DNA from: Clostridium sp. BSD9I1
GTDB taxonomy: Bacteria; Bacillota; Clostridia; Clostridiales; Clostridiaceae
DNA length: 64,000 nucleotides
NCBI RefSeq assembly: GCF_900185645.1
Contig: NZ_FYAM01000024.1
Span: 248,001 to 312,000, forward strand
Direction: 5' to 3'
Under the pieces are notes generated by a model. It searched no databases, was not told the DNA's origin, and was given only the letters and a program-made list of their open reading frames with translations. Within the stretch, counting starts at the first letter, position 1. Every line of letters begins with the position of its first letter. A program made the position numbers and the translations under genes. This document shows positions 36,826 through 47,049 of the stretch, one piece after another.

Positions 36826-37703
36826 ATTAAAATCATACCAGTAGGCTCTCCTCCTATTGGTATATTTTTCTTATTACCACTTTCTAAATCAATTTTTATA
36901 AGAACATTATTATAATTATCTCCTACATAAAGTTCATTTCCTTCTTTCACTATCCCCCTAGGCATTCCTCCTATTCTTATTCTATTTGTTTCCTCATAAT
37001 AATTTATATCTACGAAACTCAAAGTTCCATCCCCAAAATTCGAAACATAGCAATTATTATCATCTATGACCATATCCACTGGTGAATTTCCTACAGATAT
37101 TCTATATAATACTCTAAGATTTTTTGTCGATAAAATGCTTATACTTCCTTTTTGATCTGAGCCTAAATTACTTTCACATACTACAATATACTCGCCATCT
37201 TTCGTAAATAAGGCTTTTGTTGGGTAAGGTCCTACCTTTATATTTTTTATGCATCCCTTTTTTTCTCCACTAATTAAGGTTAAAGTATCATTTCCCATAT
37301 TTGATACTATGAACAAGTTATTTTTTTCATTGAATTGAATACTATGAGGTAAATTGCCACATGGTATTTCCTCTACGATCTTATTTTGTACCAAATCAAA
37401 CACCACTATAGTATTTAGTTCTCCGCATACGATATATGCATAATCCTCTACTGTAACTACATCGTTACAGTGCATTCCTATAAAGTAATTTTGTATTTCA
37501 ATATTCTTTGTAACATCTACTATAGAAATACTATTTGAATAGCTGTTTGCAGTTATCAGTTTATCTTTATATCTGCATATTCCATGGGGCCCAATTTTAT
37601 AATACCCATTGTTCAATGTTATCTTGTTTTCTTCTTTAAATGTAGATAGATTTATTCTAGATATACAGTCAGAAGATGTGTTGCATATGAATAAATGACT
37701 CAT
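36822..37703 (-). CDS. YncE/YVTN-type beta-propeller protein
   Basis: A 293-residue protein made of about seven repeats of 40-45 residues of the YVTN kind: GPHGICRYKDKLITANSYSNSISIVD, CGNLPHSIQFNEKNNLFIVSNMGNDTL, VGNSPVDMVIDDNNCYVSNFGDGTLSFVD and so on. A six- to seven-blade propeller is likely. No signal peptide is seen, so it may be cytoplasmic; function is unknown. ATG at 37703 has GAGGGGGG; the extension to 37769 has none. Confidence 0.75.
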   Translation of the reverse strand: MSHLFICNTSSDCISRINLSTFKEENKITLNNGYYKIGPHGICRYKDKLITANSYSNSISIVDVTKNIEIQNYFIGMHCNDVVTVEDYAYIVCGELNTIVVFDLVQNKIVEEIPCGNLPHSIQFNEKNNLFIVSNMGNDTLTLISGEKKGCIKNIKVGPYPTKALFTKDGEYIVVCESNLGSDQKGSISILSTKNLRVLYRISVGNSPVDMVIDDNNCYVSNFGDGTLSFVDINYYEETNRIRIGGMPRGIVKEGNELYVGDNYNNVLIKIDLESGNKKNIPIGGEPTGMILI

Positions 37704-37864
37704 GGTTTTTCCCCCCTCACAGATATAATATGTAAGTACATAAAAATTGGGCATAGTTAAATGAAACATCTCAAATAAATTGATATATGTCTAAAATATT
37801 AGTACTTGTCTATTAAATTTGAATAAGTTATAATTCTTATATACTTTTAAAGGAGGAAAATTTA

Positions 37865-38119
37865 ATGTATTCATATACTACAAAAGGTGTTTGTGCTAGC
37901 AAAATTGATTTTGATATTGTTGATAACAAAGTTACAAATGTTCGTTTTCTTGGAGGATGCAATGGTAACTTACAAGGACTTGCAAGCTTAATTGAAGGAA
38001 TGGATGTTAATGAAGCAATAAAAAGATTAAAAGGAATTAATTGTAAGGAAAAACCTACATCTTGCCCAGATCAGCTTTCAAAGGCACTGGAAGAGGCGTT
38101 AAATTCAGTCAATAATTAA
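37865..38119 (+). CDS. TSCPD-domain protein (TIGR03905 type)
   Basis: An 84-residue protein related to the C-terminal zinc domain of B12-dependent ribonucleotide reductase. Cysteines at 10, 32, 60 and 67 (GVCAS, GGCNGN, NCKEKPTSC) are suited to metal binding. The TSCPD box is present exactly (residues 65-69). In these short proteins the function is unknown. It has an AAAGGAGG site and its own terminator. Confidence 0.85.
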   Translation: MYSYTTKGVCASKIDFDIVDNKVTNVRFLGGCNGNLQGLASLIEGMDVNEAIKRLKGINCKEKPTSCPDQLSKALEEALNSVNN

Positions 38120-38142
38120 TATTTAATATTATTATTTAATAT

Positions 38143-38174
38143 AAAAAACCTTCCACTTTTGTGGAAGGTTTTTA
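38143..38174 (+). terminator. Terminator of the TSCPD gene
   Basis: AAAAACCTTCCAC-TTTT-GTGGAAGGTTTTT stem; T-rich exit. Usable on both strands, so it may also serve folC. Confidence 0.92.
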
Positions 38175-38228
38175 TACTTTGCGAATTTATCTCAATAAAT
38201 TTTCATTAAACTTTTTTACTACTTAATA

Positions 38229-39527
38229 TCAACTATTAATTGTTCTTATAGTTTTTCTCATTTCTCCTACCATATAAAGCGATCCGCATATAAGTATTAA
38301 ATCATTTTCATTTGCATAGGATAAAGCCTTTTCATAGGCCTCTTTATAATTTTCTATAGCTTCACAGTTAGAATTATATTTTTTTATTATTTCCACAAGT
38401 CCAGAGGAATTTTCTGCCCTATAGCTTGGTGGTGTCACAGTTATAATATTTGAGGCTTCTGGTGTAATCACCTTTACCATATCATCTACTTGTTTGTCTG
38501 AAAGTATGCCCATAATCAGTATGAACTTATTGTATTTAAAATAAGTATTTATACTATTTTTAAGACTTTTAATCCCATCAATGTTATGAGCTCCGTCTAT
38601 TACCACCATAGGTTTTGCCTTTAACATCTCAAGTCTTCCAGCCCACTTTACCTTTTTTAACCCTTCTATAATATGTTCTTTTTTAATATTAACCCCTATA
38701 TTTTGTAATTCTTCTGCTGCTTTTATAACTACAGAACAATTTAATAACTGATGAGTTCCTAAAAGTGATAACTGTATTTCATAAGTATTCTTACTAGTGT
38801 TAATTATAATCTCTTGATAAGGTACATTGTAAAGCTTTTCTTTTAGCATTGAATCTTCTTTTTTCACGTATATTATAGGGCTTTGTTTTTCTTTGGCTAC
38901 TTTTTCAATAGAAAGTTTCGCCTCTTCTTCCACAGGATATAATATTACAGGTGTCTTTTCTTTTATTATACCTGCCTTTTCATATGCAATTTCTTCTAAT
39001 GTATTCCCTAAAATTTTCACATGATCATAGCTTATTGAAGTTATTATGCTTATCAAAGGATTTACTACATTTGTAGCGTCTATTCTTCCTCCAAGGCCTA
39101 CTTCAATTACTGCATAGTCCACTTTTTCCTCTTGAAAATATACAAACATTACTGCTGTTATTATTTCAAATTCTGTAGGCTCATCATATCCTAGTTCGCA
39201 AGTTTTATCTACTGCTATCTTTACTTTTTCTACTACCTCACATAATCTTTCTTTAGGAATATTATTACTATTTATTTGTATTCTTTCCTCAAATTCTTCT
39301 ATAAATGGTGAAGTGTACATTCCAACCTTATATCCAGATTCTATAAGTATTTGAGTAAGCATTGCTGTAGTAGAACCCTTTCCATTAGTTCCTGCTATAT
39401 GAATACACTTTAAATCTTTATGAGGATTTCCTAAAAGCTCTAATATCTTGTTAGTTCTCTCAAGTCCTTTATTTTTACCAAACTTAGCCGTATTTTCAAT
39501 ATAACCTATAGATTCATTATAATTCAT
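38229..39527 (-). CDS. folC: Folylpolyglutamate synthase / dihydrofolate synthase
   Basis: Adds glutamates to folates so that they are kept in the cell. 432 residues with the Mur-ligase fold. P-loop IHIAGTNGKGSTTAML (43-58), YTSPFIEEFEERI (about 75-87), VIEVGLGGRIDATNV (about 140-154) and VVIDGAHNIDGIKSL (C-terminal domain, about 306-320). It follows valS, as in many Firmicutes. Polyglutamated tetrahydrofolate is the cofactor of the downstream FtcD/FchA/Fhs steps. Confidence 0.95.
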   Translation of the reverse strand: MNYNESIGYIENTAKFGKNKGLERTNKILELLGNPHKDLKCIHIAGTNGKGSTTAMLTQILIESGYKVGMYTSPFIEEFEERIQINSNNIPKERLCEVVEKVKIAVDKTCELGYDEPTEFEIITAVMFVYFQEEKVDYAVIEVGLGGRIDATNVVNPLISIITSISYDHVKILGNTLEEIAYEKAGIIKEKTPVILYPVEEEAKLSIEKVAKEKQSPIIYVKKEDSMLKEKLYNVPYQEIIINTSKNTYEIQLSLLGTHQLLNCSVVIKAAEELQNIGVNIKKEHIIEGLKKVKWAGRLEMLKAKPMVVIDGAHNIDGIKSLKNSINTYFKYNKFILIMGILSDKQVDDMVKVITPEASNIITVTPPSYRAENSSGLVEIIKKYNSNCEAIENYKEAYEKALSYANENDLILICGSLYMVGEMRKTIRTINS

Positions 39528-39580
39528 CTAAAATCCCCCCGTTTTTTATCACTAATCCCTACTCTTCAGTTTTAATAGAA

Positions 39581-39664
39581 AGTATGCTAGTAACCAGTAC
39601 CCAGTTATAGGTATTTTAAAAACCAACCCTATATTTTACCGGCTACTGGTTACTAAGTATACTA
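39581..39664. repeat. Imperfect palindrome between valS and folC
   Basis: Left arm AGTATGCTAGTAACCAGTAC and right arm GGCTACTGGTTACTAAGTAT are complementary apart from small bulges, with about 40 bases between. The right arm ends at the valS stop codon. It may act as terminator; sequence differs from the other repeat families. Confidence 0.6.
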
Positions 39665-39665
39665 A

Positions 39666-42314
39666 TTACTGATTAATTAAGCTTTGCATTCTTTCAAGTA
39701 CAGATGTAAGCATTTCTTTGTATTTATCACCTTTAGCTTTTTCTTCAGCTACTACTGATTCTGGAGCTTTCTTTACAAAGCTTTCATTTGAAAGTTTCTT
39801 TTCTACACGTTCTATTTCTTTTTGCAGCTTTTCTTTTTCTTTATTTAGTCTTTCAAGTTCCTTTTCCAGATCTACGAGGTCAAGTAATGGCATATACATT
39901 TCAGCACCCTTAGTTACTGCCGCAACTGCATTTTCTGGTGCTTCTTCTTTAGAATTTAAGAAAGTAACTTCACTAGCTGATGCAAGTTTTTCAAAGTATA
40001 CTGTTCCTTCATTAAATGCCTCTTTTCCTTCTACTGCAAATATTGCAACCTTAGCTTTTCTTGAAGGTGGTACATTCATTTCTAATCTTACATTTCTTAA
40101 AGCTTTAATAGCTTCAATTATGTAATTCATATTTTCTTCTGACTTTTTATCATTTAACTCTTCTCTATATTCAGGCCACTTGGAAGTAGTTATAGTATTT
40201 TCTTCACTTTGAACATGAGTGTAAATTTCTTCTGTTATAAATGGCATGATTGGATGTAACAGCTTAAGTCCTGTAGTTAATACATCAAATAATACATTAT
40301 AAGTTATACCCTTAGCCTTTTCATCTTCTCCATATAATACAGGTTTAACAAGTTCTATATACCAATCACAGAATTCACTCCACATAAAGTCATAAACCTT
40401 TTGTGATGCTATACCCAATTCATATTTATCTATGTTTTCAGTAACTTCTTTTACTAAAGTATTTACTCTTGATAATATCCACTTATCTGCTATAGTATAA
40501 TCCTTAACGTCTTTATATTTATCCATAAGATCTTTATCTAAGTTCATCATAACGAATCTTGAGGCATTCCATATCTTATTTGCAAAGTTTCTTGCCGCTT
40601 CAACTTTTTCTTCATAAAATCTTATATCATTACCTGGAGCATTTCCTGTTACAAGCATAAATCTTAGAGCATCTGCACCGTACTTATCAATTATATCTAA
40701 TGGGTCAACTCCATTTCCAAGAGACTTTGACATCTTTTTACCATTTGAATCTCTTACTATACCATGAATAAGTACAGTTTCAAATGGGATATCATTCATG
40801 CTGTGAAGTCCAGAGAAAATCATTCTTGCTACCCAGAAGAATATGATATCATATCCTGTAACGAGTACACTTGTTGGATAGAAGTATTCTAAGTCTTCTG
40901 TTTTATCTGGCCATCCAAGAGTTGAGAAAGGCCAAAGTGCTGAGCTAAACCAAGTATCTAATACATCATTATCCTGTTTAAGCTTAGAACTATTGCATTT
41001 ATGACAAGTAGTTGGTTCTTCTGCAGATACTATCATTTCTCCACAGTCTTCACAGTACCATACTGGGATTCTATGTCCCCACCAAAGCTGTCTTGATATA
41101 CACCAATCCTGAATATTTTCCATCCAGTTGAAATATGTTTTATCAAATCTTTCAGGTACAAAATTCACCTTTTTCTCTCTTACTACATCAATAGCTGGCT
41201 TTGCAAGTGATTCCATTTTTACATACCACTGTTTTGAAATCATAGGTTCTATTACAGTGTTGCATCTATCATGACATCCTACATTATGAGCATGGTCTTT
41301 TATATTTACTAAGAATCCTTCTTTTTCTAAATCTGCTACTATGGCTTTTCTTGCTTCATATCTATCCATACCAGCATATTTTCCACCAAGTCCATTTATT
41401 GTTCCGTTTTCATTCATAACAATTATTTCTGGAAGGTTATGTCTCTTTCCAACATGATAATCATTTGGGTCATGGGCTGGTGTTATTTTAACTGCACCTG
41501 TTCCAAATTCCATATCTACATAGTCATCAGCAACAATAGGAATTTCTCTATTAACAAGTGGAAGTATAAGAGTTTTTCCAACTAAGTCAGCATATCTCTC
41601 ATCATTTGGATTAACAGCTACAGCAGTATCTCCAAGCATAGTTTCTGGTCTTGTTGTTGCTATTTCTATAAATCTATCTTCTCCTTTTACAGGATATTTT
41701 ACATGCCAAAAATGACCTTCATGCTCACTATATTCTATTTCTGCATCTGAAATAGCCGTCATACATTTAGGGCACCAGTTAACTATCCTATTACCTCTAT
41801 AAACTAATCCTTCTTCATAAAGTTTAACAAATACTGTTCTAACAGCTTTATTTAAATTTTCATCCATAGTAAATGCTTCTCTTGTAAAGTCAGCAGATAC
41901 CCCTAGTTTTTTAAGCTGTCCCTTTATTCTATCTCTGTACTCATGGCTCCATTCCCATACCTTTTCAAGGAAAGCTTCTCTTCCCATTTCCTTTTTCTTA
42001 AGTCCCTGCTTAAGAAGCTCATTTTCCACCTTAACTTCTGTAGCAATACTTGCATGATCTTCTCCTGGAAGCCATAATGTACTATATCCTTGCATTCTCT
42101 TAGCTCTTATTAAAAAATCCTGAATACTGTTATCTAATGCATGCCCTAAATGAAGCTTTCCTGTAATATTTGGAGGGGGCATCATTATTGTATAAGGTTT
42201 TTTATTCTTATCTACCTCTGGGGTAAAATACTTATTTTCCTCCCAATTCTTATAAATCCTATCTTCAAACTCCTTAGGATTATAGGTTGTGGCTATGTTT
42301 ATATTTTCGTTCAT
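39666..42314 (-). CDS. valS: Valyl-tRNA synthetase
   Basis: A class I synthetase of 882 residues. HIGH box as HLGH (55-58) in [15 protein letters not shown]; editing CP1 domain with [13 protein letters not shown] (about 216-228); zinc-type cysteines in WYCEDCGEM and CHKCNS; KMSKS in [13 protein letters not shown] (about 525-537); C-terminal coiled-coil tail (about 810-880) typical of ValRS. Regulated by a T-box with a GTA specifier. Confidence 0.97.
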   Translation of the reverse strand: MNENINIATTYNPKEFEDRIYKNWEENKYFTPEVDKNKKPYTIMMPPPNITGKLHLGHALDNSIQDFLIRAKRMQGYSTLWLPGEDHASIATEVKVENELLKQGLKKKEMGREAFLEKVWEWSHEYRDRIKGQLKKLGVSADFTREAFTMDENLNKAVRTVFVKLYEEGLVYRGNRIVNWCPKCMTAISDAEIEYSEHEGHFWHVKYPVKGEDRFIEIATTRPETMLGDTAVAVNPNDERYADLVGKTLILPLVNREIPIVADDYVDMEFGTGAVKITPAHDPNDYHVGKRHNLPEIIVMNENGTINGLGGKYAGMDRYEARKAIVADLEKEGFLVNIKDHAHNVGCHDRCNTVIEPMISKQWYVKMESLAKPAIDVVREKKVNFVPERFDKTYFNWMENIQDWCISRQLWWGHRIPVWYCEDCGEMIVSAEEPTTCHKCNSSKLKQDNDVLDTWFSSALWPFSTLGWPDKTEDLEYFYPTSVLVTGYDIIFFWVARMIFSGLHSMNDIPFETVLIHGIVRDSNGKKMSKSLGNGVDPLDIIDKYGADALRFMLVTGNAPGNDIRFYEEKVEAARNFANKIWNASRFVMMNLDKDLMDKYKDVKDYTIADKWILSRVNTLVKEVTENIDKYELGIASQKVYDFMWSEFCDWYIELVKPVLYGEDEKAKGITYNVLFDVLTTGLKLLHPIMPFITEEIYTHVQSEENTITTSKWPEYREELNDKKSEENMNYIIEAIKALRNVRLEMNVPPSRKAKVAIFAVEGKEAFNEGTVYFEKLASASEVTFLNSKEEAPENAVAAVTKGAEMYMPLLDLVDLEKELERLNKEKEKLQKEIERVEKKLSNESFVKKAPESVVAEEKAKGDKYKEMLTSVLERMQSLINQ

Positions 42315-42345
42315 ATGTATTACCTCCCGCTTTTTTTTAATTAAA

Positions 42346-42580
42346 AAAGCACCCTGCTATCCTTAAAAGGACGACAGCGCGCGTTACCACCTTTTTTCTT
42401 GAGTAAAACTCAAGCTCTCATATTATTAACGGATGATTAAACCCGTCTTTGCCTACTAAGATTTCAGCAAAGAAGCTCCAAAGCTACCTTCAAGGTCATT
42501 TGCACAGAAAGTCTTTCAGCCTATGAACTTTCCTCTCTTAGAACTATTAACCTTTACTCCTCTTTTTCAAAGCATTTTAG
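42346..42580 (-). promoter_or_regulatory. T-box leader of valS
   Basis: On the minus strand AAAGGTGGTAACGCGCG (about 42396-42380) is the T-box core. A stem with a TTTTTT exit follows (about 42375-42344). In Stem I the segment TTGAAGGTAGCTTTGG (about 42491-42476) offers GTA as specifier, the codon read by the tRNA-Val(TAC) encoded in this window. Confidence 0.9.
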
Positions 42581-42610
42581 TATCAAATTGTTATTTAATT
42601 TATAATCTTT

Positions 42611-42638
42611 ATTATAGCTTAAATCCTAAAACTGTCAA
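42611..42638 (-). promoter_or_regulatory. Sigma-A promoter of the valS leader
   Basis: TTGACA (42638-42633), 16 bases, TATAAT (42616-42611). Both hexamers are perfect. Confidence 0.82.
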
Positions 42639-42676
42639 CAATTAATTGATTTAATAGTGAACTAATAATAATTGAA

Positions 42677-42710
42677 GAGGGAAATTTAAGTTTCACCTAA
42701 ATTTCCCTTT
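42677..42710. terminator. Terminator of the fhs-fchA operon
   Basis: GAGGGAAATTTAAG and CTAAATTTCCCTTTC form a long A/T-rich stem 3' of fchA, with a short T-rich exit on the minus strand. Confidence 0.65.
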
Positions 42711-42748
42711 CATAGCTATTAAGTATTAATTGTTTTTTATTAATTTAA

Positions 42749-43366
42749 CTAAAGTACTACTTTAGAAAGAAGGCTTTGTTCTATTTCATTTACCTTAGAT
42801 TCTAATTCTTCTATTTCCTTTTTAGCTTCATTTACAAATTCTTCGTCTTTTATAGAACCTAGGTTTATTTTTACATTATATAATGCTGAAAGCACTGCTG
42901 TTCTTGAAGACATTGCAGCTACTGCTCCATCTGTTACTGCATTTTGGTTTCCTTTTTCTATTACAACTTTAGCTAGGTCTAGCAACTTAAATGCATCCTT
43001 TGCTACATTTAAAGGTACTGTTGCCGCTCCCTTAAATGCACTTTGAACTGATGCTGTTCTTGCTTTTTTTTCTTCATCAGTTTCCTTTGGCATTTTAAAA
43101 GCCGCCATTATTTTATTAAATGCATCTGAATCCTCATCAATATAATTTACAAATTTATCTTTGTATTCTCCAGCTATTTTCTTTATTTCTTCCATCTCAC
43201 TTTGAACTTCTTCATAGCCCTTTTTACCTAAAGTAAGATTTGCTACCATAGTAATCAAAGCTGCAGCGGAAGCTGCGCTTAATGCAGCTATACTTCCGCC
43301 ACCTGGTGCTGGTGATTCTGAAGCTGTTTCATCTATAAAATCTTTAACTGTTAAATCTCTTAGCAT
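42749..43366 (-). CDS. fchA: Formimidoyl-THF cyclodeaminase / methenyl-THF cyclohydrolase
   Basis: A 205-residue FTCD_C-type helical protein. Start LTVKDFIDETASESPAPGGGSIAALSAA (about 4-31) is the family signature with the folate-binding glycine stretch. It releases ammonia from formimino-tetrahydrofolate to give methenyl-tetrahydrofolate, and the clostridial FchA type also opens methenyl to 10-formyl-tetrahydrofolate. Next to fhs and near two ftcD genes, it completes the C1 branch of histidine breakdown. ATG at 43366 is preferred with TGGAGGAAAT. Confidence 0.93.
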   Translation of the reverse strand: MLRDLTVKDFIDETASESPAPGGGSIAALSAASAAALITMVANLTLGKKGYEEVQSEMEEIKKIAGEYKDKFVNYIDEDSDAFNKIMAAFKMPKETDEEKKARTASVQSAFKGAATVPLNVAKDAFKLLDLAKVVIEKGNQNAVTDGAVAAMSSRTAVLSALYNVKINLGSIKDEEFVNEAKKEIEELESKVNEIEQSLLSKVVL

Positions 43367-43383
43367 GTTAATTTCCTCCAATT

Positions 43384-45066
43384 CTAAAATAATCCTGATA
43401 TAACTCCGTTTTCATCTATATCCATTTTATTTGCAGCTGGTACTTTTGGAAGTCCTGGCATAATCATTATATTACTTGTTTGGCAAACTATAAATCCTGC
43501 TCCTGCTGATACTCTTACGTCTTTAACGTTTATCTTAAATCCTTTTGGAGCACCAACTAAACTTGGGTCATCTGAGAAAGAATACTGAGTTTTTGCCATA
43601 CATATTGGAAGCTTATCAAGACCTAATTCTTCTAATTTCTTAATTTGCTTCATAGCAGCTGAATCTATTTCTACTCCGTCTCCACCATAAATTTCTTTTA
43701 CAATAGTGTTTAATTTTTCTAGAATTGATGCTTCAACTTCATAAAGTGGAGCATAATTACTTTCTTCAGTTTCAATGATTTTAACTAGCTTTTCAGCCAT
43801 TTCAACTCCACCTTGGCCGCCTTTTTCCCATACTTCATTAAGTGAAACTTCTATTCCATGCTCCTTACATTGGTTTGTTAATGTTTGTATTTCAGCTTCA
43901 GTATCATTTGCAAATTTGTTAACAGCTACAAGTACTGGTAATCCAAATTTTCTAATGTTTTCTACTTGTTTTTGAAGGTTTGCAAATCCTTTAGTTAATG
44001 CTTCTACATTTTCAGCTCCAAGTTCTGTCTTCTTAACTCCACCATGCATTTTTAATGCTCTTATAGTTGCAACTAATACTACTGCAGATGGCTTTAAGTT
44101 TCCATATCTACATTTTATATCTAAGAACTTTTCTCCACCAAGGTCTGCACCGAATCCTGCTTCTGTAACAAGATAGTCTCCAAGTTTTAATCCAAGTTTT
44201 GTAGCAATTATACTGTTGCATCCATGAGCTATATTTGCAAAAGGTCCTCCATGAATAAGTGCTGGAGTATTTTCAAGTGTTTGAACAATGTTTGGTTTTA
44301 TAGCATCCTTTAATACCAATGCCATAGCTCCATGAACATTTAAATCCTTAGCTGTTACTGGTTGACCTTCTCCATTATAAGCTACAATCATCCTTCCAAG
44401 TCTTTCTTTTAAATCCATAAGGTCAGATGCTAAGCAAAGTACTGCCATAACTTCTGAAGCAACAGTTATCATAAATGAATCTTCTCTTGGATAACCATTT
44501 ACTTTTCCACCTAAACCTACTACTACATTTCTTAAAGATCTATCATTCATGTCTAAAACTCTTTTCCAAACTATCTGTCTTATATCTATATTAAGAGTAT
44601 TTCCATGATTTATATGATTATCTATTGCAGCTGAAAGTAAATTGTTTGCTGTAGTTATAGCATGCATATCTCCTGTAAAGTGAAGGTTTATATCTTCCAT
44701 AGGAACAACTTGTGCATATCCACCGCCAGCTGCTCCCCCTTTTACTCCAAATACAGGTCCTAATGATGGTTCTCTTAAAGCGATAATTGCTTTTTTACCT
44801 ATTTTGTTAAGAGCCTGTCCAAGTCCTATAGTTGTAGTTGACTTTCCTTCTCCTGCTGGAGTTGGAGTTATAGCTGTAACAAGAACTAACTTTCCATCTT
44901 TCTTATCTTTTAATCTATTAAAAACATCCAATGAAATTTTTGCTTTGTATTTCCCATAAAGTTCTAATTCATCATCTAATATGCCGTATTCTTCTGCTAC
45001 CTCAGCAATTTTCTTCATTTTCGCGCTTTGTGCTATTTCAATATCACTTGGTACTTTATTTGTCAT
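43384..45066 (-). CDS. fhs: Formate-tetrahydrofolate ligase
   Basis: A 560-residue enzyme that interconverts 10-formyl-tetrahydrofolate plus ADP with formate plus ATP. P-loop [15 protein letters not shown] (67-81); folate pocket [34 protein letters not shown] (about 99-132). Length is standard. In histidine fermentation it would run toward formate and ATP. The operon continues into fchA after 17 bases. Confidence 0.97.
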   Translation of the reverse strand: MTNKVPSDIEIAQSAKMKKIAEVAEEYGILDDELELYGKYKAKISLDVFNRLKDKKDGKLVLVTAITPTPAGEGKSTTTIGLGQALNKIGKKAIIALREPSLGPVFGVKGGAAGGGYAQVVPMEDINLHFTGDMHAITTANNLLSAAIDNHINHGNTLNIDIRQIVWKRVLDMNDRSLRNVVVGLGGKVNGYPREDSFMITVASEVMAVLCLASDLMDLKERLGRMIVAYNGEGQPVTAKDLNVHGAMALVLKDAIKPNIVQTLENTPALIHGGPFANIAHGCNSIIATKLGLKLGDYLVTEAGFGADLGGEKFLDIKCRYGNLKPSAVVLVATIRALKMHGGVKKTELGAENVEALTKGFANLQKQVENIRKFGLPVLVAVNKFANDTEAEIQTLTNQCKEHGIEVSLNEVWEKGGQGGVEMAEKLVKIIETEESNYAPLYEVEASILEKLNTIVKEIYGGDGVEIDSAAMKQIKKLEELGLDKLPICMAKTQYSFSDDPSLVGAPKGFKINVKDVRVSAGAGFIVCQTSNIMIMPGLPKVPAANKMDIDENGVISGLF

Positions 45067-45121
45067 AATATTTACACCCCATCTTCTTTAAATTTATATT
45101 ATAAAAATATATGTTAATTTT

Positions 45122-45637
45122 TTATTGAACTACATTATTAATTTTACTAACCATGGAACTATTTCTCAAGTAGTATAGTACGCTTGTAAATACTATTATC
45201 TCAATTGGAAGCATTATTAAATCCTTTACAAGTCGCGGTGCTATAATCACCATGAATGCTTTTCCTGTAAGCATACTTAACCATATAGTATTCAAGCCTA
45301 TATTTACTATGATAGTTTTTAAAACTGTAGCTAAAATAATGTTTTTATATCCTATATTTTTCTTATAAAAGAAAAGTCCATATATTGCACCTGATACAAA
45401 GGCGCTTAGCGTAAATCCTAAAAATACAGCTCCTGTAGGAAAGATTGTGGCTCCAATTAAATCAATTGCTGCATCTACAATTCCTGCAAACAATGGGCTA
45501 AACAACACTCCTGAAAGCATAGTTGGAATAAATCCAAATCCTATTCTAACTATCGGAGTAGTTATTGAAAAAAACCTACTTATTATAATTCCCATAGATA
45601 TAAATAATGCTGTATAAACTACCTTTTTAGTATTCAA
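45122..45637 (-). CDS. folT: ECF transporter S component, folate (FolT)
   Basis: A 171-residue membrane protein with about five to six helices. The start MNTKKVVYTALFISMGIIISRF and PIVRIGFGFIPTMLSGVLFSPLFAGIVDAAIDLIGATIFPTG match the folate-type S component. It would bind folate outside the cell and work with a shared EcfAAT module encoded elsewhere. It is placed between ftcD and fhs, which makes folate the sensible substrate. Confidence 0.88.
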   Translation of the reverse strand: MNTKKVVYTALFISMGIIISRFFSITTPIVRIGFGFIPTMLSGVLFSPLFAGIVDAAIDLIGATIFPTGAVFLGFTLSAFVSGAIYGLFFYKKNIGYKNIILATVLKTIIVNIGLNTIWLSMLTGKAFMVIIAPRLVKDLIMLPIEIIVFTSVLYYLRNSSMVSKINNVVQ

Positions 45638-45670
45638 CTCTTTCCCCCCTTTTTATACCATATGTATTTC

Positions 45671-45711
45671 ACAAACGTCTACAAATTCTTCTAGTATTTG
45701 TAGACGTTTGT
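45671..45711. promoter_or_regulatory. Perfect inverted repeat with ACGTCTA/TAGACGT arms upstream of folT
   Basis: ACAAACGTCTACAAAT and ATTTGTAGACGTTTGT are exact complements nine bases apart. It lies 34 bases before folT and 90 bases after ftcD. It could end the ftcD transcript or be an operator: the ACGTCTA core also occurs upstream of ftcD and of the racemase gene. Confidence 0.55.
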
Positions 45712-45719
45712 AGTTTTAA

Positions 45720-45800
45720 AAGAAACATCCCAACTGAATGAGATGTAATGATTTACAATGAAATCATAGATTTCTGTAAATCATGCAAGGTGAACGTGGA
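45720..45800. repeat. Fragment of the large palindromic element
   Basis: AAACATCCCAACTGAATGAGATGT followed by GATTTACA...TGTAAATC matches the inner modules of copy A (16625-16687). It fills the gap just 3' of ftcD. Confidence 0.6.
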
Positions 45801-45802
45801 AC

Positions 45803-46696
45803 TTATTCTAACAATCTCTTTTCGAGTATTTGGTTAATATCAAAATTTTCAATTTGTAAGTAGTATTCTGCAGCATCAAGTAATGCTTTCATAGGGACAG
45901 TTCCTATAACTTCACTGCCTACAACTGGAACTCCATATCTTTTAGCCTCTATTTTTATCATTTCAAATGCTCTATATACTGCTGTTTTTTCATAGTTAAC
46001 TAAATTCATAGATACTTGAACTTGATTTCTTTCTTCTAATTTTAATCCTATAGCTTTTACAAATCTAAGACCGCCACCTATGAATCTAACCTTTTTAGCT
46101 ATAGCATCTGCAACTTCAAGTCTATCAGTTCCTAAATTTACATTAAATGCTACTAAGGATACTCTAGCCCCTACTGCTGTACATCCGCTCTTTGCATTCA
46201 TTTCTTGTGGACCAAAATCTGGCTTCCATTCTGGCTTTACAATCTTTTCAAAGAATGCCTCATATTGTCCTTTTCTTACATCCGCAAGATTTTTTCTTTC
46301 TGGTTTTGTTGCTGCATCTTCATATAAGTATACTGGAACTCCCAAACTTCCAATTTCTTTTCCTACTTCTTTTGCTATTTCTATGCACTCTTCCATAGTT
46401 ATATCTGCTACTGGAGTGAATGGTACAACGTCTACTGCTCCCATTCTAGGATGTGCACCATGATGAGTTGTCATATCTATTAATCCTGTTGCTACCTTGG
46501 CCATATTTACAACAGCCTCTTTTATCTTTTCCGGTGATCCAATTAAAGTTACAACCGTTCTATTATGATCCTCATCTGATGAATAGTCTAAAAGTTTAAC
46601 TTCTTTTACCTTTCTTGCTTCATCAACTATCTTTTCTACAAGTTCCTTATCTCTTCCCTCACTAAAATTTGGTACACATTCAACTAATTTTGCCAT
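45803..46696 (-). CDS. ftcD: Glutamate formimidoyltransferase, first copy
   Basis: A 297-residue transferase that moves the formimino group of formiminoglutamate onto tetrahydrofolate, freeing glutamate. It has the FTCD N and central domains only: KLVECVPNFSEGRD (3-16), THHGAHPRMGAVDVVPF with the catalytic His (about 76-92), and WKPDFGPQEMNAKSGCTAVGARV (about 162-184). The cyclodeaminase half of the animal enzyme is supplied separately by fchA. A second copy is at 60893. Strong AAGGAGGAG site. Confidence 0.95.
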   Translation of the reverse strand: MAKLVECVPNFSEGRDKELVEKIVDEARKVKEVKLLDYSSDEDHNRTVVTLIGSPEKIKEAVVNMAKVATGLIDMTTHHGAHPRMGAVDVVPFTPVADITMEECIEIAKEVGKEIGSLGVPVYLYEDAATKPERKNLADVRKGQYEAFFEKIVKPEWKPDFGPQEMNAKSGCTAVGARVSLVAFNVNLGTDRLEVADAIAKKVRFIGGGLRFVKAIGLKLEERNQVQVSMNLVNYEKTAVYRAFEMIKIEAKRYGVPVVGSEVIGTVPMKALLDAAEYYLQIENFDINQILEKRLLE

Positions 46697-47049
46697 AAGT
46701 AACTCCTCCTTAATTTATGAAAAATGTTATTTTATTTTTATTGTGTAGCTCTTTAATGATTTATAATATGTATCTAAGAGCTGTGCTGTCGTGGTTTTAT
46801 TTACCTTACACTTAAATTATATCACCATTCCATCAATAAAACGTCTAATTTTTATAATATATTCAAACAATTTAAAATCTTTGTATTATTTTATAGACGA
46901 TAAAAAATGCGAAACTTTTTTATGCTCACCTGGTCGTATAGAATTTTCATCTAGGAACCTTCATCTAATGAAACATCTCAGTTTACTGAGATGTTTCACT
47001 AAATATGCAAATCCCATACGGGAGGTTCAACATTATGCGAAAATATGAT
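46697..47049. other. 353-base gap between gltS and ftcD
   Basis: Holds two ACGTCTA-type sites (AAACGTCTA at about 46841 and TATAGACGATAAAA at about 46893) upstream of ftcD, then, at about 46970-47036, the right end of the large palindromic element (copy E): AAACATCTCAGTTTACTGAGATGTTT followed by ATGCAAATCCCATACGGGAG and TTCAACATTATG. No convincing gene; the rightward 85-codon frame here looks random. Confidence 0.6.

Noticed and set aside
45638-45802. A tetrahydrofolate riboswitch before folT
   Set aside because: I looked for the conserved aptamer blocks and saw only an inverted repeat and part of a palindromic element.
46791-47048. 85-codon rightward frame between gltS and ftcD
   Set aside because: It crosses the palindromic element and lacks a ribosome site; composition is that of random intergenic sequence.
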